Below, piece by piece: positions 7,176 through 16,015 of a stretch of 45,831 bases of DNA. The number at the start of each line of letters is the position of its first letter. The stretch's first letter is position 1. The notes beneath the pieces are model-generated. The model saw nothing but the letters and a program-made list of their open reading frames with translations. It had not been told where the DNA came from and searched no databases. Both the position numbers and the translations under genes were made by a program. Origin of the DNA: an uncultured Eggerthellaceae bacterium (lineage in GTDB: Bacteria; Actinomycetota; Coriobacteriia; Coriobacteriales; Eggerthellaceae); contig CAKUNS010000015.1 in assembly GCA_934668515.1 (NCBI GenBank), forward strand, positions 1 to 45,831. The letters run 5' to 3'.

Positions 7176-8456
7176 CTATTGAGCCGTTTCCGTAACTACC
7201 TTGGTCGTGCTTGAAACATCAATACCACTTGGATCGTCACCGGCATCAACAACAGACATGATCTTCTTCCAGCCCTCGGGGTTCGGATAACAGAGCCATT
7301 CCCCGTTGTTACCGTAGTTATCGCCATCGATGGGGCCGGTGACGCCATACATCTTGAAGCTGTGAGCGTTAGATGCAAACGCCCATGCCATGCTTACCAA
7401 TTCAGAAGTCTTTAGATCGGTGCTTACGCACTGCGCAAGGTTCAGGACGGTGTCGGGAAGCTCGGTAGCAGGCTTGGAGAGAGCCTTTCTGACGATAGCC
7501 TCAAGCAGCGACCTCACGTTCGACTGACGATGGCCATCTTGATTGTCAGCGTACATTTTCCTGCCACGAGCAAACGCTTGAGCCTGTTGCCCGTTCAGGG
7601 TTTGCTTGCCTGCCTTCAAGGTAATGGCTTCACCGGTAAGCGTGTCCTTCACCGTCATATCGATGTCAACCGTAACATCAACACCACCGAGATAGTCGAC
7701 GATAGACTCCAGCTCGGAAATGCGAACTTCGGCATAATGGCTGATAGGCACACCGGTAACCTCAGAAACTGCCTTGATGGTATAAGCCGCGCCACCCTTG
7801 TTGTACGTCTCGTTGATCTTGCCCACCGAGCCGTCTTCGAACGTATAAGGAGTATCACGCGGCACCGAAACAAGCGTGACCTTCTGGCTTCCCGTATCGA
7901 TACGCGCAAGCATGATGACGTCAGAGCGCTCTTGCCCGGGTGCGTACATAGCCTCATCGGACGTGCCTGAATTCTCGCGAGAATCGGAACCCAGCAGCAG
8001 CATGTAAAACGGCTGAGAAACATCCGCGTCATCGAGAACGCCCTCGATATCTTCAGAAGAGCGCGTATCAAGCGCGATCTTGGAATCGAGCTGCGCCATG
8101 AACCACGCCGCATAGCCTCCAACGGCCACAGCAAAAACCAGCAGAATGGAAAGAACCACAGCGAGGATACGCTTTACCAAACGCTTGCGACGTCGGCTTT
8201 TCACGTACTCTGGGAAAAGCTGCTGAGCCGTGGCTTCCCTGCCAAGCTCCACATCGCGGGAGTGTCGAGCGATCGCGTGCTTGCTTGCGCGAACACCATG
8301 GGTTGAAACGTGCGGATCGCGACCACCGGCCGCAGCAACACCTTGGCTGTCGTCCGACTGCACAGAAGGCGTAGCGGCATGACGCCCACTAGGGGCCGCA
8401 TGAGCACCTCGTTGAATATCGATATCGGTATTGCGTTTTCGACTGTTTCTAGCCAC
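7176..8456 (-). CDS. LCP (LytR-CpsA-Psr) family glycopolymer transferase, membrane-anchored
   Basis: 426 residues. A long cytoplasmic N-terminus of about 90 residues, rich in His, Ala and Arg, precedes one transmembrane helix (ILAVVLSILLVFAVAVGGYA, about 96-116). The extracytoplasmic LCP domain follows, with LLLGSDSRENS, RSDVIMLARID, VSVPRDTPY and KINETYNKGG. The C-terminal WLCYPNPEGWKKI segment also occurs in altered form in the other two LCP proteins of the window. The frame opens with GTG at 8456, with GAAGGGA about nine bases upstream; an ATG four bases before is out of frame and stops at once. It heads a probable operon with two GT2 genes. It would attach their product to peptidoglycan. 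Confidence 0.88.
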   Translation of the reverse strand: MARNSRKRNTDIDIQRGAHAAPSGRHAATPSVQSDDSQGVAAAGGRDPHVSTHGVRASKHAIARHSRDVELGREATAQQLFPEYVKSRRRKRLVKRILAVVLSILLVFAVAVGGYAAWFMAQLDSKIALDTRSSEDIEGVLDDADVSQPFYMLLLGSDSRENSGTSDEAMYAPGQERSDVIMLARIDTGSQKVTLVSVPRDTPYTFEDGSVGKINETYNKGGAAYTIKAVSEVTGVPISHYAEVRISELESIVDYLGGVDVTVDIDMTVKDTLTGEAITLKAGKQTLNGQQAQAFARGRKMYADNQDGHRQSNVRSLLEAIVRKALSKPATELPDTVLNLAQCVSTDLKTSELVSMAWAFASNAHSFKMYGVTGPIDGDNYGNNGEWLCYPNPEGWKKIMSVVDAGDDPSGIDVSSTTKVVTETAQ

Positions 8457-8633
8457 GCATCAAATCCCTTCAAACTATGCAGCCACTGTTGCAATGCTGA
8501 AGAACATGATACCCGCTATTTCAACATGAGGGTAAAAGCACCCCAAACGCACCACATGGAATCGAACATTAGGCCCCGACGAAACCCGATCCAAAAAAAC
8601 AGTTTTGGAGGCCTACCCACCCGAACAGCACCG

Positions 8634-8665
8634 AAAAAAGCGGTTAACCATAAGTGGTTAACCGC
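8634..8665 (-). terminator. Rho-independent terminator of the MBOAT/SGNH operon
   Basis: GCGGTTAACCA (8640-8650) and its exact reverse complement (8655-8665) form an 11-bp stem with a four-base loop. On the minus strand the stem is followed by six T (8634-8639). It lies about 90 bp beyond the stop of the SGNH protein gene. Confidence 0.85.
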
Positions 8666-8751
8666 GATATAAAGAAGCGATAAAGTAGTCGCCAACACCG
8701 GCAGACTCTTGGGAAGACGGAAGCAAAAAAACAAGTCGAATCTGCCAACCG

Positions 8752-10104
8752 CTATTTAACCTTTACGCCCATTGTTCTATATTTTTCCGAATCGAGGTCG
8801 GATCCTTCTTGCTTTACTTCAACGCGCACTATGTAATCACCCTTTTCAGGAACGACTACCTCGGTATGCTTATCACCAGAATAGTCTGAAACCAGTTGCC
8901 ACTCTTTTTCACCCTTCTTTTTATACGAATAGCGATATTCTGCGGTTATGTCAGACCCCGAAATCACACCAGCATCCATAATTACTTCTCCACCCTGGGC
9001 CTTCGTCTTCAAAGATGCAGCAAGAATGCCTGAATTCGCAAGGTAAAAATCTTCCTTACTGTAAAAATAATCAGAGGAATCGATTCCCTGCTTCTCATTC
9101 AGCAGAACCTCTGCAAGCACCGAAGAGAAAGCTTCGGCGCCCTCTCGATTTAAATGCTGATAATCGTAGTAATATTTCTCATCAAAAGAGAAGTGGCTTT
9201 CCTTGACCATATTGAAATCAAAAAAACGATATCCGTATTCATTCACGGCGTCACGGACCGCATCCATGGTCTCAAAATAATTCGAACCGTAATCTATTGT
9301 GTTGTATGGCATTATCGGAGAGACGGTCACTATGAGATCGACGCCGTTGGCCTTACACAAGGCACAGATGTCTTTTAAGATGCCTATCTTCCTTTCGTTT
9401 AAGGGAGTGTCAACGTTCTTGTAATAATTCGCGTATGTGACCAACGACCCATCGTTGAACGAATATCGGTCCGTCGTATTTCCGTACCCTTTACCATCCC
9501 ACGCGAAATTACTGCCAACCGTTGACGTCACTTCTTGAGGGGTCTTACCGCTTAAACGGTTTTCGATATTGGAAGTAATTGCTTTTTTATTCAATCCGAT
9601 ATGATATTCAACCCAGGGGAAAAGCCAGTTAATTGACGAAGCGGCGGAAACTTGACCAGGTTGCCTCAAACAATACGCTGCATCGAAAAGCCCTTCGGAA
9701 AAACCCTCTCGCTGACGCTTTTCATACATAAACGGTGAAGCTGGATTAGGGTAACTTTCGTTTTTGAAATATGAGAGTTCAACACCCAAAACCACCGTCT
9801 TGACGTTATCTCTTTCCACGCAAGATTTTATCCCTAAGTAAGATTCCTCAAGCTCCTGCTGCGATGTACCTAGATTACAAGAATTGGTGCCGCATTTTGA
9901 ATCAAGGACAAAAGGGTTAATTCCCCTCTCCACCAGCGAATTGCCAATCAGAATCGTATCGATATTCGGATCAGCATCGTAATCCGACCATGTCGCCTGA
10001 ACCCTTGAACCATACTGGATCAGCCCAAAAGACAGAACCAAATTGCACAGCGCCAAGAGGCCCACGAACGCCGCTACAGCAACCAACCGCTTAAAAATTC
10101 GCAT
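8752..10104 (-). CDS. SGNH/GDSL-like acyl-transfer partner protein (DltD/AlgX-like role)
   Basis: 450 residues. One N-terminal membrane helix (residues about 5-30) suggests an extracytoplasmic protein with a membrane anchor. The SGNH block I appears as ILIGNSLVERG with the candidate nucleophile Ser56, and the C-terminal block as YDYQHLNREG near 313-321, giving the usual Asp/His pair. The last 100 residues look like a beta-rich appended domain (AEYRYSYKKKGEKEWQ, then YIVRVEVKQEG). Genes of this type sit beside MBOAT genes and complete transfer of an acyl group to a surface polymer. It overlaps the MBOAT gene by 14 bases, with GGAGGG before the ATG at 10104, so the two are made together. Acyl group and target are unknown; acetylation or alanylation are both possible. 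Confidence 0.82.
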   Translation of the reverse strand: MRIFKRLVAVAAFVGLLALCNLVLSFGLIQYGSRVQATWSDYDADPNIDTILIGNSLVERGINPFVLDSKCGTNSCNLGTSQQELEESYLGIKSCVERDNVKTVVLGVELSYFKNESYPNPASPFMYEKRQREGFSEGLFDAAYCLRQPGQVSAASSINWLFPWVEYHIGLNKKAITSNIENRLSGKTPQEVTSTVGSNFAWDGKGYGNTTDRYSFNDGSLVTYANYYKNVDTPLNERKIGILKDICALCKANGVDLIVTVSPIMPYNTIDYGSNYFETMDAVRDAVNEYGYRFFDFNMVKESHFSFDEKYYYDYQHLNREGAEAFSSVLAEVLLNEKQGIDSSDYFYSKEDFYLANSGILAASLKTKAQGGEVIMDAGVISGSDITAEYRYSYKKKGEKEWQLVSDYSGDKHTEVVVPEKGDYIVRVEVKQEGSDLDSEKYRTMGVKVK

Positions 10105-11671
10105 ACATGAACCCTCCAGAAGTGGGGACGAGCAAAAATGAGAACAAGACTAATAGCGTAGCCACTAGATAAATCGCGATTCGAAACACAACGGGCAGCG
10201 ACAAAAGCTTTTCGGAAACATCAACGCCACGTTCGCGAAGGATGCTCACGACCAGCACCACAACACAGCCGATAGCCGCAAGAGCGAGGCAGAGTTCTAG
10301 ATACTGGATCTTGAAACCCGCCAGCGTTGAAAAGAATTTGCTCGACCGGAAATAAAAGAATGTGTTGTGGAAAGCCTGCAGGCAATCGCCGAAGTTGTAA
10401 ATGCGGTCGAAGTACCAGCCGATGTTCACCACGACGAACGTGCGGACCACGCGCCATGCGTGCCATGCCTTTGCGGCGGGATCAACACGCAACGCGGAGA
10501 GCGCACGTTTGAACAGGGGCGCAGCCAAGTCGGCGGCAGCGATGACCAGGCCGTTGTACAGGCCCCACCAGATGTAGTGGGCCTCGGCGCCGTGCCAAAG
10601 GCCGACCAGGAAGAACACCAGGACGTTGGCCACGCAGGCGGGCAGCGTGCGGCCGGCGTGCTGGCCGAGGTGGGCCGAGCACCACTCGCCCAGCCTCCTC
10701 ATGGACGGGCGCAGGGCGAACGGGTAGAACACGTAGTCGCGCATCCACGCGCCCAGCGTGATGTGCCAGCGGCGCCAGAAGTCGCCCAGCGAGACGCTGA
10801 AGTAGGGCTGTCGGAAGTTCTCGGCCATGCGCACGCCGAACAGCTGCGACACGCCGCGCACCATGTCGATGCCGCCCGAGAAGTCGCAGTACTGCTGTAC
10901 AGAATACAGGAGGATGCCGAACACGATGATGGAGCCCGGCGTGGTCGTACCAATACCATCGAGACACATCGAAATTGTTTTAACCAGGAGCTCTGCGATC
11001 GCAAACTTCTTTAAAACGCCAAAACCAATTAAAAGAAACGCTCTTCGCGAGTTCTCGAAATCAAAAGAATGACGTTCGCACAGCTGAGAAGCCAAAGCAT
11101 CAAATCGGTTGATTGGGCCCTGGATCAATTGGGGAAAGTAAGACACGAATAATAGAAGCTTTGCCCAATTTCGCTCGGCTTCGTATTTGCCGTTATAAAC
11201 ATCGATCAGATAGCCCATCGATTGAAACGTGTAAAACGAGATGCCCAAAGGAAGGAGCAGCTGCGATGCAAGGAACGACTCACCCGCACCAAAATTAGCG
11301 AGCAGAACGTTCCAATACTTGATATAAGAAAGAATCCCGAAATTCGCAATCAAGCAAGCTAGGGCAACGAGCCATTTCCGATGTTGCCATTTTTGCTTAA
11401 TAGCCTTCTTTTGTTGCCTGCTTTCGGCACTACCACGCTCATCTTTCGAGCGAAGCTCGAATCGCCAAAACAAGCACCCCGACAACCAAGTTGTCGTCGC
11501 TGTAAAAAGAACAAAGACCAGGTTTTGCCATCCGCATACCGCGTAGAATACTAGATTCGCGAACAGCAAAACCAGCCACTGCCCCCCCCCGATCCGGGTC
11601 TTTCCGACTAAATAGTAAACAGCCAAGACAGACGCTATGAACAGAACAAACTGAAGAGAGTAGAGCTGCAT
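10091..11671 (-). CDS. MBOAT family O-acyltransferase (DltB/AlgI-like)
   Basis: 526 residues with many membrane helices, the normal size for the DltB/AlgI group. Hallmarks are IQGPINRFD, DFWRRWHITLGAWMRDY near 300 and the invariant histidine in VGLWHGAEAHYIWWG near residue 360. Such proteins carry an activated acyl group across the membrane for addition to a polysaccharide or teichoic acid, working with the SGNH partner encoded downstream. The ATG at 11671 is preceded by AAGG. The gene is a composition mosaic: the middle (about 10400-10940, encoding the catalytic core) is very GC-rich while both ends are near 45% GC. A TATACT -10-like box lies at 11708-11713. Because there is no DltA or DltC gene here, O-acetylation looks more likely than D-alanylation. 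Confidence 0.88.
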   Translation of the reverse strand: MQLYSLQFVLFIASVLAVYYLVGKTRIGGGQWLVLLFANLVFYAVCGWQNLVFVLFTATTTWLSGCLFWRFELRSKDERGSAESRQQKKAIKQKWQHRKWLVALACLIANFGILSYIKYWNVLLANFGAGESFLASQLLLPLGISFYTFQSMGYLIDVYNGKYEAERNWAKLLLFVSYFPQLIQGPINRFDALASQLCERHSFDFENSRRAFLLIGFGVLKKFAIAELLVKTISMCLDGIGTTTPGSIIVFGILLYSVQQYCDFSGGIDMVRGVSQLFGVRMAENFRQPYFSVSLGDFWRRWHITLGAWMRDYVFYPFALRPSMRRLGEWCSAHLGQHAGRTLPACVANVLVFFLVGLWHGAEAHYIWWGLYNGLVIAAADLAAPLFKRALSALRVDPAAKAWHAWRVVRTFVVVNIGWYFDRIYNFGDCLQAFHNTFFYFRSSKFFSTLAGFKIQYLELCLALAAIGCVVVLVVSILRERGVDVSEKLLSLPVVFRIAIYLVATLLVLFSFLLVPTSGGFMYANF

Positions 11672-11793
11672 ATAAAACCTTATTACCGACTATAATTACA
11701 ATCGTTCAGTATAGGCTAACGACAGCTTTAACCCAGATTCGGTTGTCCATCACCACGGGCAACACCCTGAAACAAACATCATAAGGAGCCTAA

Positions 11794-12669
11794 ATGCAAG
11801 CAATAAAGCAAGCCTCGGATTTCGATCGACTTGAAGGCAACTTGCTTCTTGGCACCCCCCCATCACTGCAAAATAACGCGTCTATCACCTTCGCGGGCAA
11901 AAACAATGTCCTCCTCGTCGAACCTGGTGTGAAGATCGAAGGAAGGGTTAAATTCCAAGGCGACAATAGCCTTGTTGTTCTCTCGAGCAATAAGCACACA
12001 TATTTCCTTAACCTAACCTTGCATAACAACTGCTCTTTCGCTATGGGGTCCGACAATTATCTCAATGGCACACTAAACGTTATCGTATCGGAAGAGAGAC
12101 ATGTGCTTATCGGCTCCGGGGGCCTATACTCTTTCGGCATCTGGATAAGAACCGCAGATCCACACCTGGTCTACGACTCAACAACATTACAAAGAATCAA
12201 CCCCTCGAAAGATGTGCTAATAGGCGACCACGTCTGGCTTGGCCAAAGCAGCTTCATCCTTAAAGGGACAACTATAGGATCGGGTTCCATTGTTGGCGCG
12301 ATGGGTGTAGTTGCCGGGAAGACCATCCCCTCCAACACCTCCTGGGCCGGCAACCCCGCAAAACAAATCGCCAGCGATATTTTCTGGGATGGTCGATGCG
12401 TTCACAGCTGGACTAAAACCGAAACAGCCGCCAACCAGCAGTACAAATCACGCAATTATATTTACAAGCAGGAAGGATCCGCAATCGGATTGAGGAATCT
12501 GGCGAATGAGCTTCATGGAGCCGGCACGGCTCTCGAAAGGGCAAACCTCTGCGAGAAACATCTTTTAAACAACAGCGACCCCAATAGATTCGCCATCAAT
12601 GCAACAGCCCCAGACTCTAATAAGAGCAGCAAATCACTCTTTCGGAAGATCCTAAAAAATGCGAGATGA
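11794..12669 (+). CDS. Left-handed beta-helix (hexapeptide-repeat) acyltransferase
   Basis: 291 residues. The central part (about 30-195) has hexapeptide repeats typical of left-handed beta-helix acetyltransferases, including IGDHVWLGQSSFI, ILKGTTIGSGSIVGAMGVV and the family's closing AGNPAKQI. The histidine of DPHLVYD is a candidate catalytic residue by position. These cytoplasmic enzymes usually move acetyl from acetyl-CoA to a sugar or amino sugar used in surface glycans. The C-terminal 95 residues are Asn/Ala/Lys-rich and not recognised. The start has AAGGAG five bases upstream. It diverges from the MBOAT operon. A decayed relative of this gene lies at 15734-15875, so the family was duplicated or imported twice here. 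Confidence 0.85.
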   Translation: MQAIKQASDFDRLEGNLLLGTPPSLQNNASITFAGKNNVLLVEPGVKIEGRVKFQGDNSLVVLSSNKHTYFLNLTLHNNCSFAMGSDNYLNGTLNVIVSEERHVLIGSGGLYSFGIWIRTADPHLVYDSTTLQRINPSKDVLIGDHVWLGQSSFILKGTTIGSGSIVGAMGVVAGKTIPSNTSWAGNPAKQIASDIFWDGRCVHSWTKTETAANQQYKSRNYIYKQEGSAIGLRNLANELHGAGTALERANLCEKHLLNNSDPNRFAINATAPDSNKSSKSLFRKILKNAR

Positions 12670-13812
12670 TCCTAACTGCATTCCTGAATAAGAAATGGCT
12701 TCTCTATCCGCCCAACAGTACAAGAGCATACCTTTCCTAAAAAGTGCCCAAAATCACAAGAAACACTACGTGTGCCCGGTCGGCAAAACAGGCGAAAATC
12801 AGCATCCCACAAAGCACCGACGCTGAAAAACAATGGGAAAAAGGGAATCGCCAAAAAGGGGCTTATAGGATAAAGGTGCGATTCTAGTCAGTTAATCTCA
12901 ATAATGGGGACACAGAGTCTGATAGTGGAGCTCCCTCTCACATCGTCCCGCATAGAATCGTCGTAGCACTTCGAGCCCCGCAGTTCCCGAAAACCGCCTT
13001 CAACCGCGAGCCCACGCCGCCTTCTATCCTGCGCCCCCTCGGGAGGAGCCCTCGAGCGACAACATAGAGCCCGAATACACGAAGGTTAGACCCTTGGCGA
13101 GCTCGCTGCGGCCATAGGCGGCCCGCCCTCAACCTCTCAACCTGTTTCTGCAGTTGCACTTCATGGACCTGCCACATGACGAGCACTCTCTCTTTTTTCA
13201 CTGGCACCACTGAGAACAATATTAATTTAACGGTTCCTAGTGCCTGACCTGCGAAAGCATTAGCAAGCAGACCCACTTTTCATCTAGCTGGGAAAGTAGA
13301 TCGAAGCAACTGTTCGGTATGAGAAAAAGGGCAATGACCTGTATCAACGCCTTTCGTCGGAGCGTTCTTTTGTCCTACAGAATCGCATAAACATCCCAGC
13401 GACAACCTTACGATCAACAAGCGCGTTGTCGGCGGTGGTGCTAGCTGCCGATTCCTACAGCGACTTGGCTCGAGACAGGGAGCGATGTGGGCGCCCAAAC
13501 GCAGGGCATCTTGGTCTAAACCCCTCGTTGCGACCTCTGCTTTTATGCTGAATCGATTTCTTAGCCGTTATCAATTCTAGACAATGATCATTTTCCTGGT
13601 CGAAACCGACCGCATTGAGCTTTCCTTGCACCAACAATTGCAGCGAGACTCCTCCCTTAGGTACTATATCGAGCGAAAACCAATGGAGAAGCCGGAATGG
13701 CTGAATCCGATGCAGCGCAGAAGAGGCCTAAGGTAACTGCATGGTCGATACATAAAGACATCCAATCCATACTTAGGCAATATCATTCGGGCTTTAAGCT
13801 ACGGAGGAAAGT
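12670..13812. other. 1.1-kb non-coding or decayed stretch
   Basis: No frame here has both a ribosome binding site and recognisable motifs. Minus-strand translation between about 13200 and 12900 shows protein-like pieces, for example CSSCGRSMKCNC and AKGLTFVYSGSMLS, broken by several stops, as expected of an old pseudogene. I could not assign the family. The motif AATGGGGACACAG near 12902 resembles sequence often seen at remnants of mobile elements, but no terminal repeat pair is visible. The promoter of the acyltransferase gene at 13813 should be at the right end. Confidence 0.45.
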
Positions 13813-14949
13813 TTGAATTCCATGAATACGTTTAGTCGGGAAGACACAAAACTTGTGAAGGGCTTCGCGATTATCCTCATGCTTTATCATCATTTGTTTG
13901 CTTTTCCAAATAGGATTCAAGATGGAAGCTCATATATCCCAGTTCTTGAATTTTCCGGTATTGACTCGGCTATGCTATTCGGACTTTTCGGCAAAATATG
14001 TGTGGCACTATTTCTGTTTTTGGGTGGATATGGCACTTGGATGTCTTACCAATCAAAAAAAGAGCACTCTGATTGCGCTGATGCAAATTCAGCAAGTTTC
14101 TCTCTTTCCGAATTTACGATGAACAAGATTAAGGGGCTTTACGCTCCCTATCTTAAGGTCTTTGCCATCGTGGTACCTCTATCCATTGCGCTAGGCGACC
14201 CGCATATCAAAACAAGCATTTCAACCATATTCTGGAATGCAACTGGATTAAATATTTCTTACAATGGCGAGTGGCGGTTCTTTACCGACTATCTTATTCT
14301 ATTGCTGACATTTCCTATAATGGTGCGTTATTTCAGCAGGAAGCACGCTACATTCACCGTGGATTTATTGGCAATCTGCATCTGGAACGCTGTTGTCATA
14401 TGGTTGATTCCCTCAATCAATCAAGCTGATTGGGCAACCGATTTCACAAAGAGTGTTCTCTGGGATAAGCTATATCAAACGATGCAGTGGTCTGCATGCT
14501 TTTTGATGGGGTGTCTCTTTGCCCGTTGGGATTTGCTTTCAAAGGCAAAGGCGAAGTATGCAGGGAGTGCACCGGCTGCTTTATTATCATTTCTGTGTTT
14601 AGCTTTCCTGGTAGCCCTACGCTATAAGCTAGATGTCGGAATGCGTTATGACTTCTTTTGGGCGCCGATTATATGCCTTTGCCTTGCGATCCTCTTTGCA
14701 ACGAAGCCAGGAATGATTGTGCGGATGCCCTTGGAATCCGTAGGCAAACATAGTACAAATATCTGGCTTACGCATTCATTCTTCTGTTATCACTGGTGCC
14801 AAAGTATTATATACCTGCCGAAATGGTCTCCTTTGGTGTTCTTGCTTTTGCTCGGTGTTTCTTACCTTTTCTCCCTGCTTATTAATTGGTCTTGGGGTTT
14901 TGCTTTAACGTGGCTGCATCGCATTAATAAAGACTCCTGTAGTGATTAA
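13813..14949 (+). CDS. Integral-membrane acyltransferase (Acyl_transf_3 / OafA-like)
   Basis: 378 residues with about ten membrane helices. The start has the Acyl_transf_3 pattern: KLVKGFAIILMLYHHLFAFP holds the conserved histidine pair near residue 25, followed by FGKICVALFLFLGGYG. A later THSFFCYHW segment near 320 resembles the family's C-terminal helices. Members add acetyl or other acyl groups to surface carbohydrates at the membrane. TTG at 13813 is chosen as start because GGAGGAAAG lies just before it; the first ATG is nine bases further on and would be too far. The gene is clearly AT-rich (a 60-base row from 14281 has 22 G+C) and sits between decayed stretches, which suggests import. 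Confidence 0.8.
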   Translation: MNSMNTFSREDTKLVKGFAIILMLYHHLFAFPNRIQDGSSYIPVLEFSGIDSAMLFGLFGKICVALFLFLGGYGTWMSYQSKKEHSDCADANSASFSLSEFTMNKIKGLYAPYLKVFAIVVPLSIALGDPHIKTSISTIFWNATGLNISYNGEWRFFTDYLILLLTFPIMVRYFSRKHATFTVDLLAICIWNAVVIWLIPSINQADWATDFTKSVLWDKLYQTMQWSACFLMGCLFARWDLLSKAKAKYAGSAPAALLSFLCLAFLVALRYKLDVGMRYDFFWAPIICLCLAILFATKPGMIVRMPLESVGKHSTNIWLTHSFFCYHWCQSIIYLPKWSPLVFLLLLGVSYLFSLLINWSWGFALTWLHRINKDSCSD

Positions 14950-15039
14950 ACTCTTGATTGATTACGAGTCGTTAACGCATTTCCACACCAATCGGGTACT
15001 GGGAAACAACGTTTGGCGTTTTTACTTGATTGGCAAACG

Positions 15040-15384
15040 TCAGAATATCGATGCCGAACGATAATCCCTGGAGTTTCCCCGTTCCTCCTCGTTGACGAAG
15101 GCCGGATAAATAACATCAACTATCGAGTCGTTGGGCATCTTGGAGACCCCCTCGGCCGCTTCCGACTTCAAACTTATATCAGCCAAACCGAGATAGGCTT
15201 GGTCGCCCGAACACTCAAAATTATGGCAGCCCCTTGAGCGCCACAGCACATACTCGTGCGGGTTCAGTTCAGAGCCCACCTTGACTAGCTTGACGTCGAC
15301 ATGGGCGAGCCACTCGTTGTCGCTCGAGAGGCACTCGACCAGCGCTATCGAACGGACGATTTGCACAACGACCGATGTGCTCAT
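15040..15384 (-). CDS. Small hypothetical ORF, possibly a gene remnant
   Basis: A 114-codon frame with a weak GGGAA site before its ATG. The translation has ordinary composition (for example HVDVKLVKVGSELN and ADISLKSEAAEGV), with no membrane helix or motif I recognise. Just upstream on the same strand (about 15720-15520) a different frame also shows protein-like sequence (DDVLRCFASGDCEKMGFLRF) interrupted by stops. The two could be pieces of one broken gene. A living small gene cannot be excluded. Confidence 0.3.
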   Translation of the reverse strand: MSTSVVVQIVRSIALVECLSSDNEWLAHVDVKLVKVGSELNPHEYVLWRSRGCHNFECSGDQAYLGLADISLKSEAAEGVSKMPNDSIVDVIYPAFVNEEERGNSRDYRSASIF

Positions 15385-15733
15385 CTAGTTCCCAACAGGC
15401 GCATGCTTCATATACAAACCAGGTCAGGCACACTACCCGTCTAAATTATCTTCTCGCCCTTCAAAGAGCGCAGCGTCGGAAAAGCCCTACAGGAAACCCC
15501 AGCAGAGAAAGCAACTACCTGTGTTCAATATCGTGCAGCATGTCACCGTTTCCCAGATGCCGCAACCTGGAGCCATCCTCGGTCGAGCACATGAAGCGCG
15601 TTCACTGGCCATGCACATTGAAACGCAGAAACCCCATCTTCTCACAGTCGCCGCTCGCAAAGCAGCGCAGCACGTCGTCAAACAGGTCTCATCCGAAATC
15701 AACCTTCGTCTTCAAGAGACCTCTTGAATGACA

Positions 15734-15875
15734 ATGGGGGCGTGATTGCCGGTAAGACCGCCCCTCCAACACCTCCTGATCTGGTAATCCCGAAAAGCAA
15801 ATTGTCAGCAGCATCTTTCGGAATGAGCGACTCATTCACAGCAGGGCAAAACTGAAACCGCCACCAGCAACAATA
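15734..15875 (+). pseudogene. Remnant of a hexapeptide acyltransferase gene, related to 11794-12669
   Basis: The DNA closely follows the 3' half of the hexapeptide acyltransferase gene at about 12300-12440. Shared stretches include CCCTCCAACACCTCCTG, and the translation reads VIAGKT then, after a shift, PSNTS-stop-SGNPEKQIVSSIF, against VVAGKT, PSNTSWAGNPAKQIASDIF in the intact gene. There is at least one frameshift and one in-frame stop, and the 5' half is missing. Sequence to 16015 beyond it holds no gene I can see. Confidence 0.75.
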
Positions 15876-16015
15876 GAGATAAAGAGGGGGATCTCTATAA
15901 TGCGCATCTGCCCTCTAAAGATATTGATATAAAATCGCCTACTCCCAGCTTATCAAAGCTTGAAGCAGGCGACCGAAACTATGGATTATTTGATATTTCG
16001 ACATCTATCCTATAA

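Noticed and set aside
12938..13276. 112-codon minus-strand ORF considered as a gene
   Set aside because: No ribosome binding site and a translation dominated by Arg, Gly and Val; a neighbouring frame looks more protein-like but is broken by stops.
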